Positions 23,782 to 32,490 of a stretch of DNA of 35,082 nucleotides are shown piece by piece. The DNA is from Aliirhizobium smilacinae (GTDB lineage Bacteria; Pseudomonadota; Alphaproteobacteria; Rhizobiales; Rhizobiaceae). Each line of letters opens with the position of its first letter. The first letter of the stretch is position 1. The notes below the pieces were generated by a model. The model had not been told where the DNA came from. It saw nothing but the letters and a program-made list of their open reading frames with translations, and did no database searches. The position numbers and the translations under genes were made by a program. Where the stretch lies: assembly GCF_006335145.1 (NCBI RefSeq), contig NZ_VDMN01000014.1, positions 1 to 35,082 of the forward strand, given 5' to 3'.

Positions 23782-24086
23782 GATTCTAGCACACCAGCTT
23801 TAAGGCGGGCCGCCGCTCGACGTTTGGCGAAGTGCGCCTCGGCCTCGTCGTCCGATAAATCCGGTCGAGTATCGTTTAACGCTTCGAGCACCTTGGTCCG
23901 AAACCAGGCGTCATGCGCCTCACTGCCGGATAGAAGTTCAAGAGGCAGAGCGCCCTCGTTAGCAGTCCGGGTGAGCATGATACGAACCGCATCAGATACC
24001 GTGAGGCCCATGCTTTCAAGCACGGCAGAAGCACGATCCCGGACTTCGGAATCAATACGTGTTTATACAAGAGCGTTTGCGGCCAT
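23778..24086 (-). pseudogene. RelB/DinJ-family antitoxin with stop at codon 8
   Basis: From the ATG at 24086 (GGAG 7 nt upstream) the frame reads MAANALV, then TAA (24065-24063), then TRIDSEVRDRASAVLESMGLTVSDAVRIMLTR. That is a standard RelB/DinJ ribbon-helix-helix start. The rest is open to 23778, where it overlaps the ParE gene. Translation could restart at an internal GTG at 24023, giving 81 residues lacking the first DNA-binding strand. With the toxin also broken, the module is probably dead. Confidence 0.75.
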
Positions 24087-24111
24087 GGCTATCTCCGTAT
24101 TCACCGAGAAT

Positions 24112-24129
24112 GTAATGCAATTGAATGAC
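24112..24129. promoter_or_regulatory. Palindromic operator candidate of the decayed RelB-ParE module
   Basis: GTAATGCAATTGAATGAC is an 18-bp inverted repeat with two mismatched pairs around CAATTG, 26 bp upstream of the antitoxin ATG. This is the usual position for antitoxin autorepression. Confidence 0.4.
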
Positions 24130-24514
24130 GTTTTCCAGATAAAGTTTCACGTCGTCATTCCCGGCTCACGGCTCTCTTATGCTTTTGATGTTGTTCGAAC
24201 CGTCGTTCTGCCAAAATCGTCAAGTTATTGATGTTTTGAAAGCCTCGCGTTTGCCACCGGCTCTGAAACAACGCCTTCGGCAAAGTGATGTCGGCAAGGA
24301 AATACACACGGCATAATGATTTTCGCTCTCTATAGGTAACGCCCGCACGAAAGAGTGGCAGGCCTTTGGAGGAATAAGACAGCACTTGCGAGGGGAACGC
24401 ATTCGATACGAGGCCCTGCTGCACCAAGTTGGCAGCTGAGCTTCGCACGTTTTCTTAGATCGCAGTTCCGGATCTCCGATGGACACTGCTTGGTTGTTCG
24501 GTCGTTAGGAAAAT
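24130..24514. other. 385-bp gap between the toxin-antitoxin relic and the amidase gene
   Basis: A leftward frame of 97 codons (24155-24448) with segments such as VYFLADITLPKALFQSRW looks vaguely protein-like. It has no ribosome site, starts on a non-ATG codon and overlaps other frames. I cannot name it and treat the gap as probably non-coding or containing a relic. Confidence 0.35.
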
Positions 24515-25927
24515 TCAGCACTTTCCAGCTGTGATCTCGGGATACATGTTTCTGCAGCCAACCGCGGTCTCAATAACCTGGGCCGCTTGATAGACACTGA
24601 ACTCGTCGAAGTGCCGACCGACGATCTGTACAGCAAGCGGAAGGCCTGAAGGGTTAAGGCCAGTTGGAACGATCATAGCAGGGGAACCTGTAAGATTGAA
24701 TGGCGCATTGGCCGACAAGGTCCCGTTTAACAGCGAACCCGGTTCGATTCCTTTGATAAGCGGCGCTGCACCAACTGCACCAACCACGAGAAGAAGATCA
24801 ACCTCGCACATTGCTTCTTTGAGTTCACGGATGAGTTCTCCCCTTCTGCGGCTCGCCTGCACATAGTCGGCGGCCGTCAGAAGGAACCCCGGCAGGAAGC
24901 GTTCTATTGCGTAGGGGCCATAGAGGTGTAGGTTGCTTCTGAAATCATCTTCATGGAACGCGGCCGCCTCGCCATACATGATGACCCGCTGCGCCGCGAA
25001 ATAATGCCTTAATGGGGAAAGTTCGACCTCGACAATTTCGGCTCCGGCATCCTTCAAGACTTTAGCTGCCAGCTCGAAAGCCGAGACGATCTCGTCGGAA
25101 AACCCATCGGGCTCTTGCTCATGGAAATTGCGAACCAGGCCGATCTTCATGGCCTTTACGCCCATGTCGACCGCCATTGACCACGCTTGCGGGGCGATAT
25201 CGGCCGAGGCCGGATCGAGCCGATCATATCCGGCAAGAGCCTCGAGTGCGATGGCATTGTCCTTGACCGTCCATGTCATCGGGCCTGCTGTCTCCAGCGA
25301 ATAGGCCTGCTGTGTAATCCCGCGACGGCTGATACGGCCATAGGTCGGCTTCATCCCCACAAGCCCGCAATAGGCCGATGGCGTGCGCACCGAACCGCCT
25401 GTATCTGTCCCGATTGCGAGCGGAACAGTTGCGGCAGCTACGGCCGAACCGGAACCGCTCGACGAACCTCCGGTAAACCGGTCGAGATCCCAGGGGTTTC
25501 GTGCCGGTCCGTGGGGCAGGCTGAAATCCGGCCCGCCTATGGCAAATTCCTGTGTTTCGGCCTTGCCAAGTAGGATTGAACCCGCTGCGCTCAGACGCTC
25601 GACGACGGCGGAATCTTCCGTGGCGATATCATTGAGCGTCAAACGCGAACCGTTGGTGGTCGGCAGGCCTGCCACATCGATAATGTCCTTCAGCGCATAA
25701 GGGATACCGTGCATAGCCCCCTTGTAGCGCCCGGCCATAATCTCGGCCTCAGCAACCTTCGCACTGGCACGCGCGCTATCGTCTTCGATACGCACGTAGC
25801 AGTTCACCGCCGGATTAAGTGCGTTGGCGCGATCCAGATAGTGATCGACAACCTCGACTGGCGAAATCTCACGCGTTTCGATGAGCCGGGCAGTTTCGGC
25901 CAACCCGAGTTTCCAGATTTCAGACAT
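24515..25927 (-). CDS. Amidase, amidase-signature family
   Basis: 470 residues. The Ser-cisSer-Lys triad is visible: Lys in IPYALKDIID near residue 79, cis-Ser and Ser in the glycine/serine-rich GGSSSGSGSAVAAA near 154 and GTDTGGSVRTPSA near 174. Such enzymes hydrolyse carbon-nitrogen amide bonds, as in AtzE/AtzF or GatA. The gene lies 3 bp after a small AtzG/GatC-like gene, and the whole follows an NMT1-type ABC transporter. So it probably deaminates or cleaves an imported amide or ureide. It is intact and of normal length. The exact substrate is unknown; it is not the housekeeping GatA, since no gatB is adjacent. Confidence 0.9.
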   Translation of the reverse strand: MSEIWKLGLAETARLIETREISPVEVVDHYLDRANALNPAVNCYVRIEDDSARASAKVAEAEIMAGRYKGAMHGIPYALKDIIDVAGLPTTNGSRLTLNDIATEDSAVVERLSAAGSILLGKAETQEFAIGGPDFSLPHGPARNPWDLDRFTGGSSSGSGSAVAAATVPLAIGTDTGGSVRTPSAYCGLVGMKPTYGRISRRGITQQAYSLETAGPMTWTVKDNAIALEALAGYDRLDPASADIAPQAWSMAVDMGVKAMKIGLVRNFHEQEPDGFSDEIVSAFELAAKVLKDAGAEIVEVELSPLRHYFAAQRVIMYGEAAAFHEDDFRSNLHLYGPYAIERFLPGFLLTAADYVQASRRRGELIRELKEAMCEVDLLLVVGAVGAAPLIKGIEPGSLLNGTLSANAPFNLTGSPAMIVPTGLNPSGLPLAVQIVGRHFDEFSVYQAAQVIETAVGCRNMYPEITAGKC

Positions 25928-25930
25928 GCA

Positions 25931-26170
25931 CTATTCTTTCGATATGGAGGTGTCGGCCGATGCGGATTGTTTGTCCGCTGACGGCATCGGTGCATGGAAG
26001 ACATGCGCACCTTCTGTCTTGCGGCTGCGCGGCACGCGCAGGAGATCCGTCAAGGCGCGGATATGAACATAGGATCCACGCATCGCTTCAAATTGTGCTT
26101 CGTCAAGCTTGAGCCCTGCCCTGTCGACGAGGACGGAGAATTCTTCGCGGCTGATGGTTTCGGACGGCAT
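25931..26170 (-). CDS. AtzG/GatC-like small amidase partner
   Basis: 79 residues. The helical pattern LKLDEAQFEAMRGSYVHIRA followed by an acidic AHVFHAP resembles the AtzG/DUF4089 group and, more distantly, GatC. Those small proteins wrap around and stabilise amidase-signature enzymes. It sits 3 bp upstream of the amidase gene. No clear ribosome site precedes the ATG at 26170. The homology is remote and read by eye, so the assignment relies mainly on size, pattern and position. Confidence 0.6.
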   Translation of the reverse strand: MPSETISREEFSVLVDRAGLKLDEAQFEAMRGSYVHIRALTDLLRVPRSRKTEGAHVFHAPMPSADKQSASADTSISKE

Positions 26171-26211
26171 TTTTGGAAAATCCGTGTCAGGTTCGTTTCA
26201 CAAGGGATTGC

Positions 26212-26236
26212 CTGCCGGCGGCGTAACCGCCGGCAG
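26212..26236 (-). terminator. Hairpin after the NMT1-type binding-protein gene
   Basis: Arms CTGCCGGCGG and CCGCCGGCAG pair perfectly (10 bp) around a 5-nt loop, beginning 6 bp beyond the binding-protein stop. No T-run follows in the direction of transcription. As with the hairpin at 4627-4652, it probably protects the binding-protein mRNA and tunes expression of the amidase genes downstream. Confidence 0.6.
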
Positions 26237-26242
26237 CTGCAG

Positions 26243-27256
26243 TCAAGCGTATTGGAAGGCCGTATCCAGGAGGCTTTCCGGATAGGGCTCGGTGCTGACC
26301 TTATTGAGGAAGCCCAGCGCCTTCTGGCCCATTTCGCGCGTCACCTTGCTATTCTGCGGCCATGCCTGGGACATTGAAGACCAGACGCCATCAAAAAGCG
26401 CCTTGTCGGTCTTGTCGTGATATTTGGCGTGAATGGCGTCACGGATCTTGTCAGCCTGTTGCGGATCATGGATGGCAACAAGCGCTTCGTCGATCGACTT
26501 TGTGAACTTGGCGGCAGTCTCGGGATTGTTCTTCAGCCAAGTCTCACGCGTGATATAGCTGATATAAGGATAGTCGTTCAGCTCGGGGATGGCACCTTCC
26601 GACATGTTGAACAACATCATGCCCTTGTAGTCCTTCACAGCGATATCGCTGTTGGGGCTGGAGGCGACAAATCCGTCGATTCTGCCCTGCTGGAAGGACG
26701 CAAGAACGCCACTGATCTGCTGAATGCCGAGAATTTCCAGATCCTGATCGGGCTTCAGGCCGCCGCGCTCGAGCAAATACAGAAGAAGCTGGTGAGTACC
26801 GCTACCCAGGCCGATAACGGCAATCCGCGCACCACGTAGGGCTTCGATCTTCTGCTCGACCGTGCTGGCTTCGGTGATGCCCTTCTTTTCGGCCAGGGCT
26901 TTTGAGAGAACGACGTTGGATGCGTAGCGTGTGCAGGAGCAACCAAAAATCTTGGCATTGGTGCCGCGTTCGCGCGACCGCATAGCGCTTGATGACGCTT
27001 CCACAGCAATGTCTACATTGCCTGAAAGTGCCGCAGCAAGAGCCTCGGTGCCGCCGAGATTGACGGTGAATTCAGCTTCGAGCCCGTTGGCGGCGAAGAT
27101 CCCCATTTCCTGCGCGACCATGGCGGGCACGAACAGAAAGCCGTAGGTGGACTGGACAATCTTTACCTTGGTCAGGGACTGGGCGAAGGAAGGAAGAGGA
27201 AGCGCGGTTGCGGCAAGAAGGCCGGTCGTTCCGGCAAGAAATGTTCTGCGTTTCAT
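26243..27256 (-). CDS. ABC transporter substrate-binding protein, NMT1/SsuA-TauA type
   Basis: 337 residues. A signal sequence MKRRTFLAGTTGLLAATALP (with basic RR near the start, so Tat is possible) ends near SFAQ. The mature part begins KVKIVQSTYGFLFVPAMVAQEMGIF and has GGTEALAAALSGNVDIAVEASS, typical of NMT1/THI5-like proteins that bind nitrate, sulfonates, pyrimidines or similar small molecules. The open frame runs upstream into the broken permease gene only because that gene is frameshifted; the ATG at 27256 is the true start. It is intact, unlike the permease and ATPase of the same operon. Confidence 0.9.
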   Translation of the reverse strand: MKRRTFLAGTTGLLAATALPLPSFAQSLTKVKIVQSTYGFLFVPAMVAQEMGIFAANGLEAEFTVNLGGTEALAAALSGNVDIAVEASSSAMRSRERGTNAKIFGCSCTRYASNVVLSKALAEKKGITEASTVEQKIEALRGARIAVIGLGSGTHQLLLYLLERGGLKPDQDLEILGIQQISGVLASFQQGRIDGFVASSPNSDIAVKDYKGMMLFNMSEGAIPELNDYPYISYITRETWLKNNPETAAKFTKSIDEALVAIHDPQQADKIRDAIHAKYHDKTDKALFDGVWSSMSQAWPQNSKVTREMGQKALGFLNKVSTEPYPESLLDTAFQYA

Positions 27257-27333
27257 GGGCTGTTCCGTTTCTGGAGATTTATTGTTGGATATGCGTGGGC
27301 TTTGCCCATCGTTCTTGATCGACTGGCCCTCGC

Positions 27334-28111
27334 TTAGACGGCCACCTCCCGCAAATCGTTGCTCGACTGCCAGGGCATGGCCAGCCGCTCGACGACGTTG
27401 ACGACATAGTTCAAAATGAACGCCAGAATGACAATGGCGACGAGCGCGGCGAAAACACCACCTGTTGAACTGCCCGGCGGAATCGGCCAGCAGATAACCA
27501 AGGCCACGGTTCGAAGCCATCATTTCGCCAACGATCGCACCGATCAGGGCATAAGGAACAGAAATTCGCAGGCCGGCAAAAACCCAGTTGATTGCTGAGG
27601 GAATGACGACTTTCGTCAAGATATGCCTCTCCCCTGCACCCATCAGGCTGAGGATCGAGATCAATTCCTTCTCGACCTGACGCACACCCGTGAACGTATT
27701 GATGAAGACCAGGAAAAACACGGTCGTCGCCACCAGGATGAGCTTCATCTCCATGCCGATCCCGAACCAGAGTATGAACAGGGGTGCGAGCGCGACTTTC
27801 GGCAAGGAGTAAAAGGCCATGATGAAGGGATCGAGGACTTCAGCCAGAAGCGGCGCGCGTGCAAGAGAGATGCCGACAACGATGCCTATGAGAGAGCCGA
27901 TGAGGAAGCCGGTAAACGCTTCGGTGGCGGTAATGCCGGCATGCATCAGCAAGGCGCCGCTGGACAGCCAGCCCCAGAAATTGCTCCAGACCTCGGAGGG
28001 GCTGGAGATGAAGAAGGGATTGAAAAGCGTTCCGGAGCTTGCTTCCCATAGGACGCAGGTGACCAGGACGATGAGCAGGCGAAGCCCGAAAAGTCGAACT
28101 TGATGGTTCAC
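27334..28111 (-). pseudogene. ABC transporter permease, SsuC/TauC type, frameshifted
   Basis: From the GTG at 28111 (overlapping the ATPase stop by 4 nt) the frame encodes RLLIVLVTCVLWEASSG, several membrane segments and the coupling loop MGAGERHILTKVVIPSAIN, through GYLLADSAGQFN. It then turns into nonsense. The correct end (TGGVFAALVAIVILAFILN to LREVAV) continues in another frame and stops at 27334. The break lies at about 27462-27475. Loss of two bases (one AC of an ACAC repeat) or gain of one would explain it. Without the last membrane helix the permease should be non-functional, unless the shift is a sequencing error. Confidence 0.85.
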
Positions 28112-28940
28112 CGGATTTCTCCTTCTTCTTCCGGGACGATGATGTCCCACAGACGGGCGGCGAGTTTCGTGAAGACTTCGTTGTTGCGCAGACGCAGGAT
28201 GTTTCGGTCACCGGGGAGCGGTACATCGACAATCTCGCGGATCGTGCCCGGACGCGGGGTAAAGACGGCGCAACGGTCGCCGAGCGCCACAGCCTCATCC
28301 AGGTCGTGCGTAACGAAGATGACGGTTTTCTTCATCGTGCGGCACAGGCGCACCAGTTCGGACTGCATCTTGGCGCGCAGCTGCGGGTCAAGCGCGGCGA
28401 ATGGTTCATCGAGCAGCAGCGTCTCGGGATCGTATGCAAGAAGCCGGGCCAGTGCGGTGCGCTTGCGCATCCCGCCGGAAAGCTGTGACGGATAGGACTT
28501 CTCGAAACCGGACAGACCGACGAGCTGCGTAAGCTCGGCAATACGGTCGGCCCGCTTTTTCCGGTCCCAGCCGCGAATTTCGAGCGGCACGGCAATGTTC
28601 TCGGCGACTGTACGCCAGGGCAGGAGATGGTCCTTCTGCGTCATGTAACCGGTCTTGCGGTTCGGACCCTGAACCTTCTCGCCGTCATAACGAACAGTAC
28701 CGGCCGTCGGAGCGAAGAGCCCAGCGGTCATGTTGAGAATGGTGGACTTTCCGCATCCTGATGGGCCGACGACCGTTAGGATTTCGCCGCGAAAGATCGA
28801 TAGGTTGAGATCTCGGCCGTCACGGAGCCATTGGCCGAATTGAAAGCCTTCTCCACCCCTTCAAAGGAAACGATTGCCTCGCGGGGTGACGCTGACGCCG
28901 ATGGCGGCGGCGCTAAATCTATCTGTTGTGAAACCATCAT
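28108..28940 (-). pseudogene. ABC transporter ATP-binding protein, SsuB/TauB type, frameshifted near the N-terminus
   Basis: The main frame carries RDLNLSIFRGEILTVVGP, Walker A GPSGCGKST, the Q-loop region MTQKDHLLPWR, signature LSGGMRKRTALA, Walker B TLLLDEPFAALD and THDLDEA. It has no good start. The matching N-terminus (MMVSQQIDLAPPPSA, then IVSFEGVEKAFNSANGSVTA) lies in a different frame from an ATG at 28940 with AAGGA upstream. The change of frame falls at about 28814-28818; one lost C would account for it. The next gene, the permease, is also frameshifted. Confidence 0.8.
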
Positions 28941-29060
28941 ATCGTTCATCCTTGTTCTGCGCCTTCGCCCGGAGGCAGGGAAATGGCGTTGAAATGCTGT
29001 CGGCTCGGCATGTTGTGCGTGAGGCGCCGAGCGCCGGGTAAAGTTGCGACCTGCACCGCG

Positions 29061-29888
29061 TCAGGCAATTTTGCGTTCGCCGACATCGACAAAGACCTGA
29101 GCTTCCCGCTGGGACCGGCCGAGGGCGGCTTCGATCTTGAGCCGTTCTTCGTCTAGAAGCTGCAGCAGTGCTGCGCGCCGCGAAGGGGGAAGCCGCTCGG
29201 ACACGGCAACGAAGCTGACGGCGCCAATAACCTTGTTCCATCGATCTCGAACGCTCAGGGCCAACCCGCCCCATCCGGCGACGATGTCGCCCTCGGCGAT
29301 GGCAAAGCCCTGCCCTCGCGTTTCAGCCACCTTGGCGAGAAGATATTCGTCGGTGTTGCTGGAAAAGGAGGCAGCGCGTTCGATGGAGGTTTGCGCGAGG
29401 ATCGAAGCGATCTCGTCGTCATCGAGAGCGGCAAGCTGCGCGAGCGAATGCGCTCCGATGCCCAGTGGGCGCACCGATCCCTGCCTTACAGAAGTCGGCA
29501 GCACCGGATAGTCACCCTCAATGCGTGCGATGCAGCGTGTGTGTGCGCCAAACCGGACCGAGAAGAGCCCGACATCGTGAGTCTCGTCGGCGATACGCTG
29601 CAACGAAGGGCGGACGATATCGACGATATCGAAACGACGCTCCGCCGCCAGCCCGAGCGACCAGCATGTCGGGCCTATCACGTATCCTGCATCAGTGGCC
29701 TCGACCAGCCCTTCCGCTACGAGGGCGTTGAGCAGCCGATATACTGTTGCGCGCGGCAAATCGAGGCATTGGGTAACCTCGGCAAGTTTTTTCGGCTCCG
29801 GTGCACTGGCTGCAACAATCTGCAGCACACGAAGGGCGCGTCCGAGTGTCCGGGAGCCGCTGTCTGAATTTTCCAACTGATGTCTCAC
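29061..29888 (-). CDS. IclR-family transcriptional regulator
   Basis: 275 residues. The N-terminal winged HTH (ALRVLQIVAASAPEP, then LDLPRATVYRLLNALVAEG) is followed by an IclR effector domain (RIADETHDVGLFSVRFGAH, VRPLGIGAHSLAQLAAL, GWGGLALSVRDR). It lies upstream of the ABC-amidase operon on the same strand, 120 bp from the ATPase start, and is divergent from an MFS gene. It probably controls one or both. The listed start is a GTG lying within a palindrome and lacking a ribosome site; a slightly later start is possible. Ligand unknown. Confidence 0.88.
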   Translation of the reverse strand: MRHQLENSDSGSRTLGRALRVLQIVAASAPEPKKLAEVTQCLDLPRATVYRLLNALVAEGLVEATDAGYVIGPTCWSLGLAAERRFDIVDIVRPSLQRIADETHDVGLFSVRFGAHTRCIARIEGDYPVLPTSVRQGSVRPLGIGAHSLAQLAALDDDEIASILAQTSIERAASFSSNTDEYLLAKVAETRGQGFAIAEGDIVAGWGGLALSVRDRWNKVIGAVSFVAVSERLPPSRRAALLQLLDEERLKIEAALGRSQREAQVFVDVGERKIA

Positions 29889-29897
29889 TGAATGAGA
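29883..29897. promoter_or_regulatory. Palindrome over the IclR start
   Basis: TCTCACTGAATGAGA has perfect 5-bp outer arms TCTCA/TGAGA and overlaps the presumed GTG start of the IclR gene. It may be an autoregulatory site, or a hint that the real start is further inside. Confidence 0.35.
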
Positions 29898-29956
29898 TGA
29901 AATTCTATGTTTGTATTATTCAATGAAATATTTTATCTCGTCAATCGACTTTTTGC

Positions 29957-29975
29957 ACAAATGTCAGCCATTTGT
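29957..29975. promoter_or_regulatory. Inverted repeat upstream of the MFS gene
   Basis: ACAAATGTCAGCCATTTGT has perfect 7-bp arms and a 5-bp spacer and ends 27 bp before the MFS start codon. It is a good candidate operator, possibly for the adjacent IclR regulator, in the AT-rich divergent promoter region. Confidence 0.5.
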
Positions 29976-30002
29976 TTGGTTGCGTATTTTTTAGGCGAAT
30001 AA

Positions 30003-31433
30003 ATGACCATATCGCTCGACAATGCGGCAAAGCAGACTTCGCGACGGTGGATTATTCCCATGATTGTCGCGCTGGCCTTCTTCATCGAGCAATTCGATAC
30101 GGCTGCCCTCATCATATCTGTGCCGGTGATCGCAGCGGATCTTGGAGTTGAGCCCCTCCGGCTTTCTTTGCTCGTCACCGCTTACGTCACGAGCGTCGTC
30201 CTGTTCATGCCGGCAAGCGGCTGGTTATCAAATCGATTCGGCGTGCGGCGCATTTTCCTGGCTGCACTGTCCATCTATGTCGGCGGATCGATCGGCTGCT
30301 CTTTATCATCCAATTTCGAAATGCTGATTGCATTCAGGATCGTTCAGGGCATGGGTGGCGCAATGATGACGCCGGTCGGCCGGCTGATCATGCTGCGCAG
30401 TTTCGGGCGTCACGAGTTGATTGCAGCAATGGGACTGATGACTGCGCCGGTGCTCTTCGGCCCGCTGCTCGGCCCGTTGATTGGTGGCCTGATCAGCTCG
30501 CATGCCGACTGGCGGTGGCTTTTCCTCGTAAACGTACCTGTCGTACTGTGTGGCCTGCTGGCCACGGTCATGATCGTGCCGACCGACATTCCGACATCCA
30601 GAACACGCTTCGATCTGCGTGGCTTCCTGCTCCTTTCACCGGGCATAGTGCTGCTGCAGTTTGCAATAGAAATGCTAAAGTCTCCGGGCGTTTGGCGAAG
30701 CATGGCTGCGCTCCCGGCGGGTTTGGCACTCACGCTGATCCTGGGCTACTGGCTTCACGCGAGCAAAAGGCACACTGCAGCCTTGCTGGACATTGGCCTT
30801 CTACGAAGCCAGAGTTTCCGGGCAGGTAGTATCGTCGGCGGGCTGAGCCGCATGGGTTTCAACGCCACGCCCTTTCTCCTGCCTTTATACCTCCATTTCG
30901 TATTGGGTTATGGACCGGGTATCTCGGGCACCATCGTTGCGATGGCGATTGTCGGCTCGCTGGCAGCCAAACCCTTTAATGGCTGGCTCGTGCGCAACCT
31001 TGGCTTTCGAACAACCCTGGCTGGCAGCGCCGTTTTGGGCTCTCTGCTGATCGGCGCACTTGCGCTTTATGGAAGTGAGGTTCCGCTCTGGCTTTTGGCC
31101 ATCCATATTATCACCATCGGCGCTACGCAGACGATTCAGTACAATACGCTCAACATCATCAGCTACATTGACGTCACGCCGGAACGTCTCGGTGCGGCTT
31201 CCAGTCTTGGAGGCATCATCCAGCAATTATCCATGGGAATGGCAGTCAGCTGGTGCGCAGCAGTGCTTGGCATCCTCGGTGGTGGCTCACTCGCGCCATG
31301 GCATTTCAGGACAGTGTTTGTCATTGCGGCCTTGCTGCCATTGTTGGCAACATTCGGTTTTTTAAGACTTAGTCAGGCACGCTCCGGACCTGCGGATAGG
31401 TCACGCTCGGAATTGCCACACACCGATGACTAG
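30003..31433 (+). CDS. MFS transporter, DHA2 (EmrB/QacA) type
   Basis: 476 residues with about 14 hydrophobic segments. The loop WLSNRFGVRRIFLAAL is the conserved MFS motif A region. RIVQGMGGAMMTPVGR and the motif-C-like LFGPLLGPLIGG are typical of DHA2 drug:proton antiporters. AGGCG lies about 7 nt before the ATG. It diverges from the IclR gene and is separated by 248 bp from the aldolase gene beyond it. It probably exports a small organic compound, perhaps one linked to the amidase or aldolase loci, but no substrate can be inferred. Confidence 0.9.
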   Translation: MTISLDNAAKQTSRRWIIPMIVALAFFIEQFDTAALIISVPVIAADLGVEPLRLSLLVTAYVTSVVLFMPASGWLSNRFGVRRIFLAALSIYVGGSIGCSLSSNFEMLIAFRIVQGMGGAMMTPVGRLIMLRSFGRHELIAAMGLMTAPVLFGPLLGPLIGGLISSHADWRWLFLVNVPVVLCGLLATVMIVPTDIPTSRTRFDLRGFLLLSPGIVLLQFAIEMLKSPGVWRSMAALPAGLALTLILGYWLHASKRHTAALLDIGLLRSQSFRAGSIVGGLSRMGFNATPFLLPLYLHFVLGYGPGISGTIVAMAIVGSLAAKPFNGWLVRNLGFRTTLAGSAVLGSLLIGALALYGSEVPLWLLAIHIITIGATQTIQYNTLNIISYIDVTPERLGAASSLGGIIQQLSMGMAVSWCAAVLGILGGGSLAPWHFRTVFVIAALLPLLATFGFLRLSQARSGPADRSRSELPHTDD

Positions 31434-31681
31434 GAACGTCGGCAACTGCCATACGAATACTGGTCGGATGAGCAGCGTTAGGCGACATCAGATTCCCGTC
31501 TCGACACGGTTTCGGGAGAGGCCACGCGAGGGTATTTGCGAGGGCAAGCGGCAGCGGCCATCAAGAGGCACCGCAGACCCCCTATCCCCGAAAATTAGCT
31601 ACGGTCTTGAAGAGATCAGAACTTCAGTTGCACACGTTATCGACCCTAGTCGAGATTGAAATCTACAAACGTATTCAAAAA

Positions 31682-32443
31682 CTAAATTCCCTTCCTAGAC
31701 GTCGACACGGCGCTTTTCATCGCTTGCAGAAGATGGCCTGTATCCACCCCGCACGCGACAATCCTGGCTCCCATATCGATCCATCGCTTGGAGGCTTCAG
31801 GCGTCGGTGAGAAGACTGCTGTTGCTAAGGAATGAAGTTTGGCGACGGACAACACGTGACGCATCTTTTCCAAGACCAGATCATGGTCCACCTGCCCCGG
31901 CACACCAAGAGAATGCGAGAGATCAACGGGGCCCAAGAACACGCCGTCGAGCGACGGAGTGCTGACGATCTCCATCACGTTTTCGACGCCGGCCTTCCCC
32001 TCGATCATGACAATGACGGCGACTTCGCGGTTGGCCTTGGCAAACCAATCGCTCGACCCGCCGAAATCGGCGGCGCGGACCCAGGAATTCGCGCCCCGCA
32101 TCCCGTCAGGCGCAAAACGGGCTGCATCGACAGCAACCTGTGCCTCGCTTTTCGTCGAGACCTGCGGAACCAGAACGCCGTCGGCGCCTGCATCCAGAAC
32201 GGCGCCGATCATGACCGGATCATTCTTCAGGACGCGAACAATCGCATAGATTCCTCTGGCACGGGCGGCTAGGATCAGCGACCCCAGACTGTCGATGCTG
32301 TACGGGCCGTGCTCAAGATCAAGGATAACGGCGTTGAACCCGGCAAGCGCGATGATCTCGATCGCCTCGGGCGACCGCATGATCGAGAATGTGCAGATGA
32401 TCGGATCATCCTGTTTCAAGCGTTCCTTCAACGAAAGGTGCAA
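31682..32443 (-). CDS. HpcH/HpaI-family class II aldolase
   Basis: 253 residues. The family pattern is complete: FNAVILDLEHGPYSIDSL with the metal-site Glu and base His, DAGADGVLVPQVST, VIVMIEGKAGVENVMEI and DGVFLGPVDLSHSLG. These enzymes cleave 4-hydroxy-2-oxo acids to pyruvate (or oxaloacetate) and an aldehyde using a divalent metal. The start is TTG at 32443, supported by GGAGGGG 5 nt upstream. It is the last gene of the leftward aldolase operon, 47 bp after the 4-hydroxy-2-oxovalerate aldolase gene. Substrate length is unknown; 2-keto-3-deoxy sugar acids are also possible. Confidence 0.9.
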   Translation of the reverse strand: MHLSLKERLKQDDPIICTFSIMRSPEAIEIIALAGFNAVILDLEHGPYSIDSLGSLILAARARGIYAIVRVLKNDPVMIGAVLDAGADGVLVPQVSTKSEAQVAVDAARFAPDGMRGANSWVRAADFGGSSDWFAKANREVAVIVMIEGKAGVENVMEIVSTPSLDGVFLGPVDLSHSLGVPGQVDHDLVLEKMRHVLSVAKLHSLATAVFSPTPEASKRWIDMGARIVACGVDTGHLLQAMKSAVSTSRKGI

Positions 32444-32467
32444 ACTATCCCCTCCCTGTCTTGTTTG

Positions 32468-32479
32468 GGACCGCGGTCC
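32468..32479. repeat. Perfect 12-bp palindrome between two aldolase genes
   Basis: GGACCGCGGTCC lies in the 47-bp gap between the 4-hydroxy-2-oxovalerate aldolase stop and the ribosome site of the HpcH/HpaI aldolase. It could be a regulator site or an mRNA processing element; chance is also possible at this GC content. Confidence 0.3.
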
Positions 32480-32490
32480 GTACTGTGCGA

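Noticed and set aside
26243..28150. A 635-residue permease/binding-protein fusion
   Set aside because: The apparent fusion arises only because the permease is frameshifted into the binding-protein frame; the linker has no membrane helix and the true permease end is found in another frame.
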